From NCBI GenBank assembly GCA_016212185.1, contig JACRGX010000052.1, positions 1 to 32,917 on the forward strand: 32,917 nt of DNA. Reading direction: 5' to 3'. Each line of letters opens with the position of its first letter. Positions within the stretch are counted from its first letter, which is position 1. Below, in pieces: positions 1 through 7,191 of the stretch. The DNA comes from Nitrospirota bacterium. GTDB taxonomy: Bacteria; Nitrospirota; Thermodesulfovibrionia; UBA6902; DSMQ01. The notes below the pieces were generated by a model. It worked only from the letters and a program-made list of their open reading frames with translations. It was not told the DNA's origin and made no database searches. Both the position numbers and the translations under genes were made by a program.

Positions 1-366
1 AAAACAGTCACGCTCGGGAAATTAAACGTAGATGCTGGTTTGAATATAAGAATTATTGATTTAAGCGCAGAAGTAACGCAGGGAGGGCTTAAGGAATCCA
101 CAAGTGTTATGTTCCCGGTGCCGATGGTTTATTTAGGCGCGCAGGCGGACATTAGCAAAAAACTCGCACTTGAGGCAGAGGTACGTGGTATAGCATACGG
201 CTCCAATCACTACTATGATTTAATTGGCAGGGTTAAGTACAGGTTCTTAGGACTTGCATTTATAGGCGCAGGGTACAGGTATGAAGACCTGAAAATTGAC
301 CAGAAGGATGTAGTAGCAAACCTTAATTTCGGCGGTCCATTTGCAGAAGCCGGGGTTGAGTTTTAA
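1..366 (+). CDS. Outer-membrane beta-barrel protein, C-terminal part
   Basis: The reading frame is open from base 1 to a TAA at 364-366, so this is the last roughly 121 residues of a gene that starts before the window. A TTG at base 40 is in frame but nothing supports it as the start. The residues form alternating hydrophobic/aromatic strands separated by short turns (for example VYLGAQADISKKLALEAEV and FIGAGYRYEDLKI) and end in a terminal Phe, as expected for a protein inserted by the BAM machinery. The strand pattern resembles small 8-stranded barrels such as the TIGR04219 type; that family name is a guess. The FlgT-like gene begins 19 bases downstream, so the two are probably cotranscribed. 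Confidence 0.65.
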   Translation, partial: KTVTLGKLNVDAGLNIRIIDLSAEVTQGGLKESTSVMFPVPMVYLGAQADISKKLALEAEVRGIAYGSNHYYDLIGRVKYRFLGLAFIGAGYRYEDLKIDQKDVVANLNFGGPFAEAGVEF

Positions 367-385
367 AAAATAAGGAATAAAAAAA

Positions 386-1564
386 ATGATAATAAAAAAA
401 CTGCTTGTCCCAGCTTTATTGCTTCTGCTGGCCGGAAGTGTATCCAGAGCTTTAGCGCAAACTAAATGCATTGACTCCGAAGGCGAGGCGGTTATTGTAA
501 ATAACGACGTCCCCTCTGCAAAGGCAGAGGCGGTTGCACGGGCCAAATGGAATGCCGTTGAACAAGTTGTCGGAGTAGAGGTTAAGGCGCAGAGCGTTGT
601 ACAGAATTTTGCCCTTGTGGATGACGCCGTAAGCAAGCAGATAAGGGGGGTTGTTACGGGATACAAGGTAATTATTGAAGATAACCGCAAAAATACATTC
701 TGGACCAAGATAAACGCCTGTGTTGAACCCTCAAAGGCGCGGGACGCCCTTATGTCGCTGGCGCTTAACAACTCAATTGCAGTATTTATCCCTGCAAGAA
801 AGCCGAAGGTCGTAAGCGAGTCAAGCAGCAAACACGAAAGCCGTCTTGAAACAATAGACGAATACGATGAAACCAATATCCTCTCCGAGTCATTGATAGG
901 CAAACTCACGGAACAGGGCTTTCAGGTGGTTGATGTGGCTCCGACGCATGAAATTGACGCTGCAGACGTTGAAAAGGCTATGAAGTCAGGTAATTATATG
1001 ACCCTGCGGTCCTTAATGTACAAGTTCCTCTCTAACCTTATTATCATAGGGAAAATTGATTACTCCATTTCAACCAAAAAAGGCGCGGATGTGGGCTACG
1101 GCGTCTCCATGCCGTTTAATAATGTAACCGTAAGGCTGACTTACCGTATTGTAACCAGAGACGCCTCCGGCAAGATGGTCATACTGACTGCCGGCGCAGA
1201 AGAAGGCAAGGGACTTGCAATGAATGTGGAGGATGCAGCGGCAAACGGGCTGAAGGGCCTTTCTGAAAAAATTTCCCCCTTGATTATGGAGAAACTCTCA
1301 AAGCATATTACAGGCATAGCCAAAAAGATAAATGTAACGGTGAGCGGCGTAAATGATGTAAATACGAATTTTGCAGTCAAGGACGCCCTTCAAAACACCA
1401 CATGGGTGACTAATGTGGAGGAAAAAAATCTCGGCGAGTTCATGGTTAGTTATCCTGAAAATACCGTATATCTGGCAAACAGCATCAGCCAGAAGCCTGA
1501 TTTCCAGATATTAAATTTTTCTCAATATTCATTAAAAATAATGTATAAAGAGGCGGTTAAGTAA
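386..1564 (+). CDS. FlgT-like periplasmic/outer-membrane assembly protein (first paralog)
   Basis: The 392-residue protein has an N-terminal signal peptide (about residues 1-24, cleavage after ALA). Residues about 28-115 match the FlgT N-terminal domain pattern: a GEAV strand, then an Ala-rich helix ending EQVVGVEV, then a strand around GVVTGYKVI. A middle alpha/beta domain and a C-terminal VSGVNDV... segment follow, giving the three-part layout of FlgT. Vibrio FlgT stabilises the H/T rings around the polar flagellar motor at the outer membrane, but no flagellar genes lie nearby, so only the fold is inferred here. The gene at 3987 is a clear paralog with the same layout. An AAGGA site lies about 10 bases before the ATG. 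Confidence 0.7.
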   Translation: MIIKKLLVPALLLLLAGSVSRALAQTKCIDSEGEAVIVNNDVPSAKAEAVARAKWNAVEQVVGVEVKAQSVVQNFALVDDAVSKQIRGVVTGYKVIIEDNRKNTFWTKINACVEPSKARDALMSLALNNSIAVFIPARKPKVVSESSSKHESRLETIDEYDETNILSESLIGKLTEQGFQVVDVAPTHEIDAADVEKAMKSGNYMTLRSLMYKFLSNLIIIGKIDYSISTKKGADVGYGVSMPFNNVTVRLTYRIVTRDASGKMVILTAGAEEGKGLAMNVEDAAANGLKGLSEKISPLIMEKLSKHITGIAKKINVTVSGVNDVNTNFAVKDALQNTTWVTNVEEKNLGEFMVSYPENTVYLANSISQKPDFQILNFSQYSLKIMYKEAVK

Positions 1565-1636
1565 ATTAAAGCCTATGTGGTGAAAATTCACTTTACTTAA
1601 ACTAAAACGGCAGGTAAACTTCTTCTAAACGCAAAG

Positions 1637-1680
1637 AGGCAGACCCCTTTAGAAAAACTTTTCTAACGGGGTAAATGCCT
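1637..1680. other. Strong intergenic hairpin before the SLH lipoprotein gene
   Basis: AGGCA (1637-1641), CCCC and TAGAAAA on the left pair with TTTTCTA, GGGG and TGCCT (1676-1680) on the right, around a 3-base loop. The stem has two small internal loops. It ends about 10 bases before the GGAGG ribosome-binding site of the next gene. No U-run follows, so it is not an ordinary terminator. It could be an RNA-processing or stabilising stem, or a REP-type repeat. Confidence 0.55.
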
Positions 1681-1703
1681 TAAAATCTAAGGAGGTGTTA
1701 TAC

Positions 1704-2918
1704 ATGAGGAGAAAAATCTTCATACTTTTATTAGGAATCCTGTCGGCCATAATTGCCTCAGGCTGTGCAAAACAGCATGTGGCAAAATGCACTTCGCCTG
1801 AGGATAACCCCCAGCATCACTATTTAAGGGGCATGGAGGCGCTGGAGCAGGGCAGGATGGATGCAGCCAAAGAAAAATTTGACAGGGCATTATTCTGCGA
1901 AGAGGGTTTTTACCCGGCCTACGGCGGGCTCGCGATAGTATCGGCTCACAAGGTAATGGCTCAGCCTGACCCGGCATTCAGCGCAGTTGAAAATCAAAGG
2001 GTGCTTGATTATGTAAAAAAAGGCGGTAAAAAGGCAAAGACAGATGAAGATAAGTTTGATCATTATCTCTCAGTTATAAGGGTTAATACAATTATGGACG
2101 GGCCGGATTGGCTCAGTAAGACTGTTGAGGCATATAATCTTGCCAAAGAACTCAAAGTGGATGAAAAGAAGCTTTATTATTATCAGGGCATAGAGTCGCT
2201 CCAGTACTTTATGGGGCTTGCCTATTTTGAGGCCTTGGAGTTCCAGCAGGCGAGGGATAAATTCGCCGAAGTCCTTAATGCCAAGAGAGAAGGAAAATGG
2301 CACGAAAAGGCGGACAAGGCATGGAAAAAGACGGATACTATCGTCCGTGCAATGGGAGGCATTACTGTCGGAGATGTGGGCAAGAAAATAGCAGTCAAGG
2401 ATTCAATTACCCGCGGCGACCTGGCAGCGCTTCTGATAGATGAGTTAAAGCTTGACAAGCTCTTTGCAGGCCGGATCCCGGTTGTCGGCCAGCTTGACAA
2501 AATGAAGGCGGAGTTTACCCCTCCGGATATAGTCAATAATGAATTTAAGGATGAAATCCTTACCATACTAAAATGGAAGGTAAGGGGGCTTGAGCCGAAA
2601 CATGATGCGGCTCAAAATGCATACCTCTTCAGGCCTCAGGATACCGTAACACGGGGCGAGATGGCGTTTATCCTTGAAGATGTGCTGATAAAGCTTACCG
2701 GCGATGAAAAGATAGCCACTGCATATTTCGGGCATGAAAGGTCGCCGTTTCCTGATGTAAGGCCTACGGCGCCTTTTTATAACGCAGTGATGAACATGAC
2801 GTCGCGCAGTATTATGGAAAGCGAGCTTTCAGGCGAATTCCGGGTTGATGCGCCTGTCAGCGGGGCAGAATCCCTGCTTGCCATAAGGATGCTCCGGCAG
2901 AAGATGAATATATATTAG
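1704..2918 (+). CDS. TPR lipoprotein with S-layer homology (SLH) domains
   Basis: The ATG at 1704 is preferred over the in-frame GTG at 1695 because the GTG lies inside the AAGGAGGTG ribosome-binding site. The 404-residue product has a signal peptide ending in a lipobox-like ASGC, so it is probably lipidated at that Cys. TPR-like helices (HHYLRGMEALEQGRMDAAKE and later) occupy about residues 35-200. The C-terminal half carries SLH hallmarks: ITRGDLAALL, VTRGEMAFIL and FPDV followed by a helix and a degenerate repeat. SLH domains bind cell-wall polymers, so this may tether the outer membrane to peptidoglycan. That role is inferred. A 139-base gap with a strong hairpin precedes it and a palindromic repeat array follows. 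Confidence 0.7.
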   Translation: MRRKIFILLLGILSAIIASGCAKQHVAKCTSPEDNPQHHYLRGMEALEQGRMDAAKEKFDRALFCEEGFYPAYGGLAIVSAHKVMAQPDPAFSAVENQRVLDYVKKGGKKAKTDEDKFDHYLSVIRVNTIMDGPDWLSKTVEAYNLAKELKVDEKKLYYYQGIESLQYFMGLAYFEALEFQQARDKFAEVLNAKREGKWHEKADKAWKKTDTIVRAMGGITVGDVGKKIAVKDSITRGDLAALLIDELKLDKLFAGRIPVVGQLDKMKAEFTPPDIVNNEFKDEILTILKWKVRGLEPKHDAAQNAYLFRPQDTVTRGEMAFILEDVLIKLTGDEKIATAYFGHERSPFPDVRPTAPFYNAVMNMTSRSIMESELSGEFRVDAPVSGAESLLAIRMLRQKMNIY

Positions 2919-2930
2919 AAAATTAAGTAT

Positions 2931-3008
2931 GGTTCAACTTTGTTCAAGATAGTTTAAAAGGTTCAACGTTGAACAACATTAAACAAATTTAAACGATGTT
3001 GAACAAAA
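2931..3008. repeat. Palindromic TTGAAC array R1
   Basis: GTTCAA/GTTTAA units spaced 9-10 bases on the left (from 2931) switch to TTGAAC/TTAAAC units on the right, with the perfect palindrome GTTCAACGTTGAAC (2961-2974) at the centre. The array occupies nearly all of the gap between the SLH lipoprotein and LPP20 genes. Its last unit supplies an in-frame ATG at 2996 that is not the likely start of the next gene. Confidence 0.8.
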
Positions 3009-3028
3009 ATTTCAAAGGAGGTCTTATT

Positions 3029-3982
3029 ATGAAAAAAGTTCTTTTGATAATGATGTGTATTGTGCTCTTTGCAGTCAGCGCCGCAATGGGCGAAGAACAG
3101 CCGGCAGGCTCAGCTCCGGCAATGCCTTCAGCGCCTTCAATGCCGGACATTGATGCAAAGTTTCAGACTGTAAGCAAGTGGCTGAATCAGAATAATCTTA
3201 CCGTCACAACATCGCCCCAGCAGGCATTTGTAAATGACTATATCCTCGTTGCGGCTGAAGGGCTTCCGTCGCCAACAGCAACTTCACCTGCAAAGAAAAG
3301 ACTGACTGCTGAAAGGGCTGCAACCACCCTTGCATACCGCCAATTGGCAGAAATCCTTGAAGGCGTGGCAGTTGTCGGAGACACTCTGGTAAAGGATGCA
3401 GAGTTGCAATACGATGTGGTACGGGTGGCGGTTTCCGGGTTTGTCAAAGGCGCAAGGGTTGTTCAGAAGGAATACAATGAAAAAGAGGAGTCAGCGCTTG
3501 TAATAATGAAAATAGGCATGACAGGTCCCGGGAGTTTTGCAGATGCCCTTTATTCAAAGATTTTAAAACCCGATGTAAAAAAAGAACTCGTGGAACCGGA
3601 GTCTGCGCCTAAGTTTCAGCCCAAGCCTGTGCCGGTTGAAGAGAAATACGACGGGCTTATCATTGACGCCACAGAACAGAACTTCAGACCTGCTTTGATA
3701 AACAGGATTTTCACGCCTAAAGGCGAAATACTTTATGACCCTTCCAAAATAAGCCAGAAGGTGCTTGTGGAGCAGGGGTGCGGTGAATACACAAACAGCA
3801 CCGACAAGGCAAAGGCGGCGCTCGGCACAAGGGAAGTAAAAAATCCCCTTATCGTAAAAGCCTCCGGCACTGTATCGCCGTCAGACCTGCAGGTGTCGGA
3901 TGACGATGCAGTAAAGATTTTCTCGGCAAACCAGAAAGCGGGATTCCTTGCAGGCGCAAAGGTTGCTTTTGTATTAAAATAA
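3029..3982 (+). CDS. LPP20-family exported protein (FlgP-like)
   Basis: The start is the ATG at 3029, with AAAGGAGG 8 bases upstream; an in-frame ATG at 2996 lies in repeat R1 and lacks a ribosome-binding site. The 317-residue product has a signal peptide (about 1-21) followed by a Pro/Ala/Met-rich linker. The central region (LTAERAATTLAYRQLAEILEG, then VVGDTLVKD and VSGFVKGARVV) has the pattern of LPP20-type proteins, which include FlgP, an outer-membrane component of the flagellar basal disk/H ring. A C-terminal domain begins near YDGLIIDAT. There is no lipobox Cys, so it is probably soluble or ring-assembled in the periplasm. It precedes the second FlgT-like gene by 4 bases, matching the FlgP-FlgT partnership known elsewhere. 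Confidence 0.65.
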   Translation: MKKVLLIMMCIVLFAVSAAMGEEQPAGSAPAMPSAPSMPDIDAKFQTVSKWLNQNNLTVTTSPQQAFVNDYILVAAEGLPSPTATSPAKKRLTAERAATTLAYRQLAEILEGVAVVGDTLVKDAELQYDVVRVAVSGFVKGARVVQKEYNEKEESALVIMKIGMTGPGSFADALYSKILKPDVKKELVEPESAPKFQPKPVPVEEKYDGLIIDATEQNFRPALINRIFTPKGEILYDPSKISQKVLVEQGCGEYTNSTDKAKAALGTREVKNPLIVKASGTVSPSDLQVSDDDAVKIFSANQKAGFLAGAKVAFVLK

Positions 3983-3986
3983 AAGC

Positions 3987-5174
3987 ATGAAAGCAACTAC
4001 GTTTTTTTTAATAATCCTTGCCGCCATGGCATTGCTGTTTGCGGCTGAGAATTATTCATATGCCGGCGACAGCGTCATTGCAGAAGGATATGCGGTCATA
4101 ACCGGCGGCAAAAAAGATATAGCAAGGGATAAGGCATTAAGCGATGCATTCCGCAGGGCAATTGAACAGGTAGTCGGGGTAATGGTTGAATCTGAAACAG
4201 TAGTAAAAAACTTTGAACTTTTAAATGACAGAATTTATTCACAGACTGCCGGATACATAAAAAACTACAAAATTATAGATGAAAAGATTGAAGGCGACAC
4301 CCTCAGGCTGAAAATTGATGCGATTGTCGCAGTGACCAGCCTTGAAAAAGACCTTGATTCTGTCGGCATACTCATGCAAAGAGTCGGAAAACCGAGGCTC
4401 ATGCTGCTTATTGCCGAACAGAACATCGCAGATAAGCCGTCATACTGGTGGGGCGGTGATTCCATCAGCCTTGGAACTGCAGAGAGCATGCTTCTTCAAA
4501 AATTCATGGAAAAGGGCTTTACCATGGTAGACCGTCAGGTCGTCCTTGCAGGCTTAAGGAGCGACCCTGTTTTGTCACGCAACCTGGACTTTAATTTAAG
4601 CACTGATACTGCGCTGACGCTCGCCTCAATGGGAGAGGCGGAGGTGGTTGTTATAGGACAGGCGCTTGCAAAAGCAGGCCCCCCTATCGGAGAGACCTCC
4701 CTGCGCTCCTGTCAGGCAAATATATCTTCAAAGGTGATAAACGCTGATAATGGAGAGACCCTTGCATCGGTTTCCACTAATGCCAAATCTGTCAATATAG
4801 ACCCGGTTTCAGGCGGTGCAGAGGCATTAAAACAGGCGGCTTCTGATATGGGTGACAAGCTGATTTCCCAAATACTTGCGAAATGGCAAAAGCGCATCGG
4901 CGGAACACACACCATAAAGCTGATAGTATCGGGCCTGGATTTCAGCAGTATGGCCGATTTAAAAAGATTCCTTAAAGATAATCTCCGCGGCGTTGCAGAG
5001 ATTTATGAGCGGAGTTTCAGGGACGGCACCGCAAAGCTTGATATAGAGGTAAAAGGCAATGCAAAAGAAGCGGCTGAGGAATTAAGCAATAAAATATTCA
5101 ATAAAAACTTAATCGTAGTAACGTCGTTTACAGGCAATGTCATTAGCATTAAATTTACTACGGGTGGAGGTTAA
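3987..5174 (+). CDS. FlgT-like protein (second paralog)
   Basis: The 395-residue protein begins 4 bases after the LPP20 gene stop and lacks a good ribosome-binding site, which suggests translational coupling. It has a signal peptide (about 1-26), a FlgT_N domain (EGYAVI..., then AFRRAIEQVVGVMV and KNYKIIDEKI), a middle domain (about 135-300) and a C-terminal domain starting IKLIVSGLDF. Segment order, the EQVVGV motif and length match the gene at 386. The repeated pairing of FlgT-like with LPP20- and CsgG-like products implies a shared outer-membrane assembly. No flagellar role can be shown from this window. Confidence 0.7.
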   Translation: MKATTFFLIILAAMALLFAAENYSYAGDSVIAEGYAVITGGKKDIARDKALSDAFRRAIEQVVGVMVESETVVKNFELLNDRIYSQTAGYIKNYKIIDEKIEGDTLRLKIDAIVAVTSLEKDLDSVGILMQRVGKPRLMLLIAEQNIADKPSYWWGGDSISLGTAESMLLQKFMEKGFTMVDRQVVLAGLRSDPVLSRNLDFNLSTDTALTLASMGEAEVVVIGQALAKAGPPIGETSLRSCQANISSKVINADNGETLASVSTNAKSVNIDPVSGGAEALKQAASDMGDKLISQILAKWQKRIGGTHTIKLIVSGLDFSSMADLKRFLKDNLRGVAEIYERSFRDGTAKLDIEVKGNAKEAAEELSNKIFNKNLIVVTSFTGNVISIKFTTGGG

Positions 5175-5177
5175 ACA

Positions 5178-7166
5178 ATGAAAAATAAGGTTGTTATCCT
5201 GTTCGCATTTTTTGCGCTTGCTGTTTACGGCTGTGCAACGCCGGGGAAGGAAAGTTTTGATCTCGGGCAGGAGCTTGTCAAACACAACAGGTTTGAAGAA
5301 GCGACGTCAATGTTTGAAGATGCCATTAAAAAAGAGCCCGGCAATCCCGAATACATTTTTGCCTTTAAAAAAACCAGAAGCGCCTTATCGGCAAGATACG
5401 CACAGGGTGCAAAGGCAAAGTTCAGCCAGACTCCGCTTACTTTTGAACAGGTAAAGGTAGCATATCAGGAGGCGGAAAAAGCAAGCCAGCTTACGCCTGA
5501 TGACGAAGAAGTTTTAAAACTGCGGAACCTTATTAAGTCTGAATTGGACAGAATAGTAAAGACCGCCGAGAGCATGTATTCCGAGGCGTCAAAGACAATG
5601 ACGGAAAATAAATGGGTTGAGAGCATTAAGACATTAAAACAAATAAATGAAATGTACCCAAACTATCTTGATGTTGTAACAAAGATTAAGCAGGCTGAGG
5701 ACGAAGGTCTTTTCTATTACCTGAAGGATGCGGAAAAATTCAAGGAAACCGATGACTGGGAAAACGTCATGAAGACGCTTTCAGCCGCACGGGAAATTGT
5801 GCCTGACAATTCTGATATCATCGCCCGCATTGAAGACGCCAGAAGCAAAAACACACCTGATTATTTAATTGCAAAAACAGAGGAATTCGCCGCAAAAAAT
5901 GACTGGGACAAGGCAACTGCGCTTGCACGGCAGGCTTATATGATAAACCCTTCGGAGGATATAGGGCAGAAATCTGCAAAAATACAGCAGCAGGCAGGAG
6001 TTTTCTACATCAGCCGGTTCAGACAGCGCCTTTCGGAGAAACGTCTTTATGCGGCATACATGGATTTGACTACAGCCTTTAAATATAACCCTGCCGCAAA
6101 TAAAGAAAAAGAGGTGGCTGATGCCGTTAATCAGTTTATCGCCGGCATTATTTCAAAGGCAGAAGCCTTTGAGTCAAAAGGATATTTTGGCAATGCGCTG
6201 TCATGGTATGAAAAGGCGCTTGAGTTTAACCCTAAACACAAAGAATCTGTTTATAAAATCCAGGCGTTGAAAGACGGCATTAAGGAACGGGTTATCAAAA
6301 AAATTGCCATCATGGATTTCACATCGCCGAGCAATAAGCCTGATGTGGGCAAGATTGTGACAGACAACCTGCTGTCTTACATAACATCCAATGCAAGCAG
6401 CGACGTTAAGGTGCTCGCAAGGGACGTCCTCGGAGCCATCCTTAAAGAGATAGAATACGGACAGGCGGGCATTTATGACATTGAAAGCGCAAAAAAGGCA
6501 GGCAAGCTTAAAGGCACTGACATATTTATTTTCGGCAGTGTGCTTAATTACGATGTGGACAGAAATATTGCAGAAAGCTATCAGATGAAGAGCGTAGTAG
6601 TCGGCAAAAAATCCACGCCAAACCCCGCCTATCAGTTTTGGCTCATGTCGCAGAGAGGGACGGCAACTGAAGGCGATGTGAAGACTGCACCGCCTGCCAT
6701 GATAGAAGAAGACCTCAGGGAAACGATTAAATACAAAGTCGGCACTGAAAAAAAACTGGCAACGGTCGGCGTTTCTTTCAGGGTTATAGATGTGGAAGAG
6801 GGCGAGGTTGTTATCACAGAAACCCTGAAAGAGCAAAAAGAAGCAAAGGATGACTTCTCAGAGGGGGCTTCATTTGCAGATATCGTCTTTGACCCGCTTG
6901 AAATGCCGACAGACAGTGAACTGCTTCAGGCCGTAACGCAAAAGGTGGTTGAGAATCTGGGTTTTAAGGTGCTATCGCGCTTTCAGAACCTGCAGGTTCT
7001 GTACCATACCAATGCTGAAATGCTGAAAAAGAGAATGGAATACGAAAAGGCAATTGAAAAATATACGGACAGTATTTATGTTGAAGATATTAAAAACATC
7101 TCAAGCCCTCTTTCGGAAAATTCAAGAAAAGAGATAGAAAAACTACTTCAGCAGATTGAATCATAA
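5178..7166 (+). CDS. TPR lipoprotein with CsgG-like domain
   Basis: The gene starts 3 bases after the previous stop, with GGAGG overlapping that gene's end. The 662-residue product carries a lipobox (VYGC, Cys near residue 19). Residues about 25-370 are TPR-like helix pairs (FDLGQELVKHNRFEEATSMF and several later copies such as GNALSWYEKALEFNPKHKES). A CsgG-type domain begins near residue 375 (KKIAIMDF, then a TDNLLSYI helix, LARDVLGAILKE and GTDIFIFGSV). CsgG is the outer-membrane pore of curli secretion, and the same fold occurs in many outer-membrane ring lipoproteins. Here the TPR part probably recruits partners. No CsgA/B/E/F-like genes are seen, so curli export is not implied. Confidence 0.75.
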   Translation: MKNKVVILFAFFALAVYGCATPGKESFDLGQELVKHNRFEEATSMFEDAIKKEPGNPEYIFAFKKTRSALSARYAQGAKAKFSQTPLTFEQVKVAYQEAEKASQLTPDDEEVLKLRNLIKSELDRIVKTAESMYSEASKTMTENKWVESIKTLKQINEMYPNYLDVVTKIKQAEDEGLFYYLKDAEKFKETDDWENVMKTLSAAREIVPDNSDIIARIEDARSKNTPDYLIAKTEEFAAKNDWDKATALARQAYMINPSEDIGQKSAKIQQQAGVFYISRFRQRLSEKRLYAAYMDLTTAFKYNPAANKEKEVADAVNQFIAGIISKAEAFESKGYFGNALSWYEKALEFNPKHKESVYKIQALKDGIKERVIKKIAIMDFTSPSNKPDVGKIVTDNLLSYITSNASSDVKVLARDVLGAILKEIEYGQAGIYDIESAKKAGKLKGTDIFIFGSVLNYDVDRNIAESYQMKSVVVGKKSTPNPAYQFWLMSQRGTATEGDVKTAPPAMIEEDLRETIKYKVGTEKKLATVGVSFRVIDVEEGEVVITETLKEQKEAKDDFSEGASFADIVFDPLEMPTDSELLQAVTQKVVENLGFKVLSRFQNLQVLYHTNAEMLKKRMEYEKAIEKYTDSIYVEDIKNISSPLSENSRKEIEKLLQQIES

Positions 7167-7191
7167 ATCTTTGAGCAATGGGGAGGCTGCC

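Noticed and set aside
386-5174. Assignment of the cluster as a flagellar H-ring locus
   Set aside because: Only the FlgT/FlgP-type accessory folds are present; no flagellar basal body, hook, motor or filament gene lies in the window.
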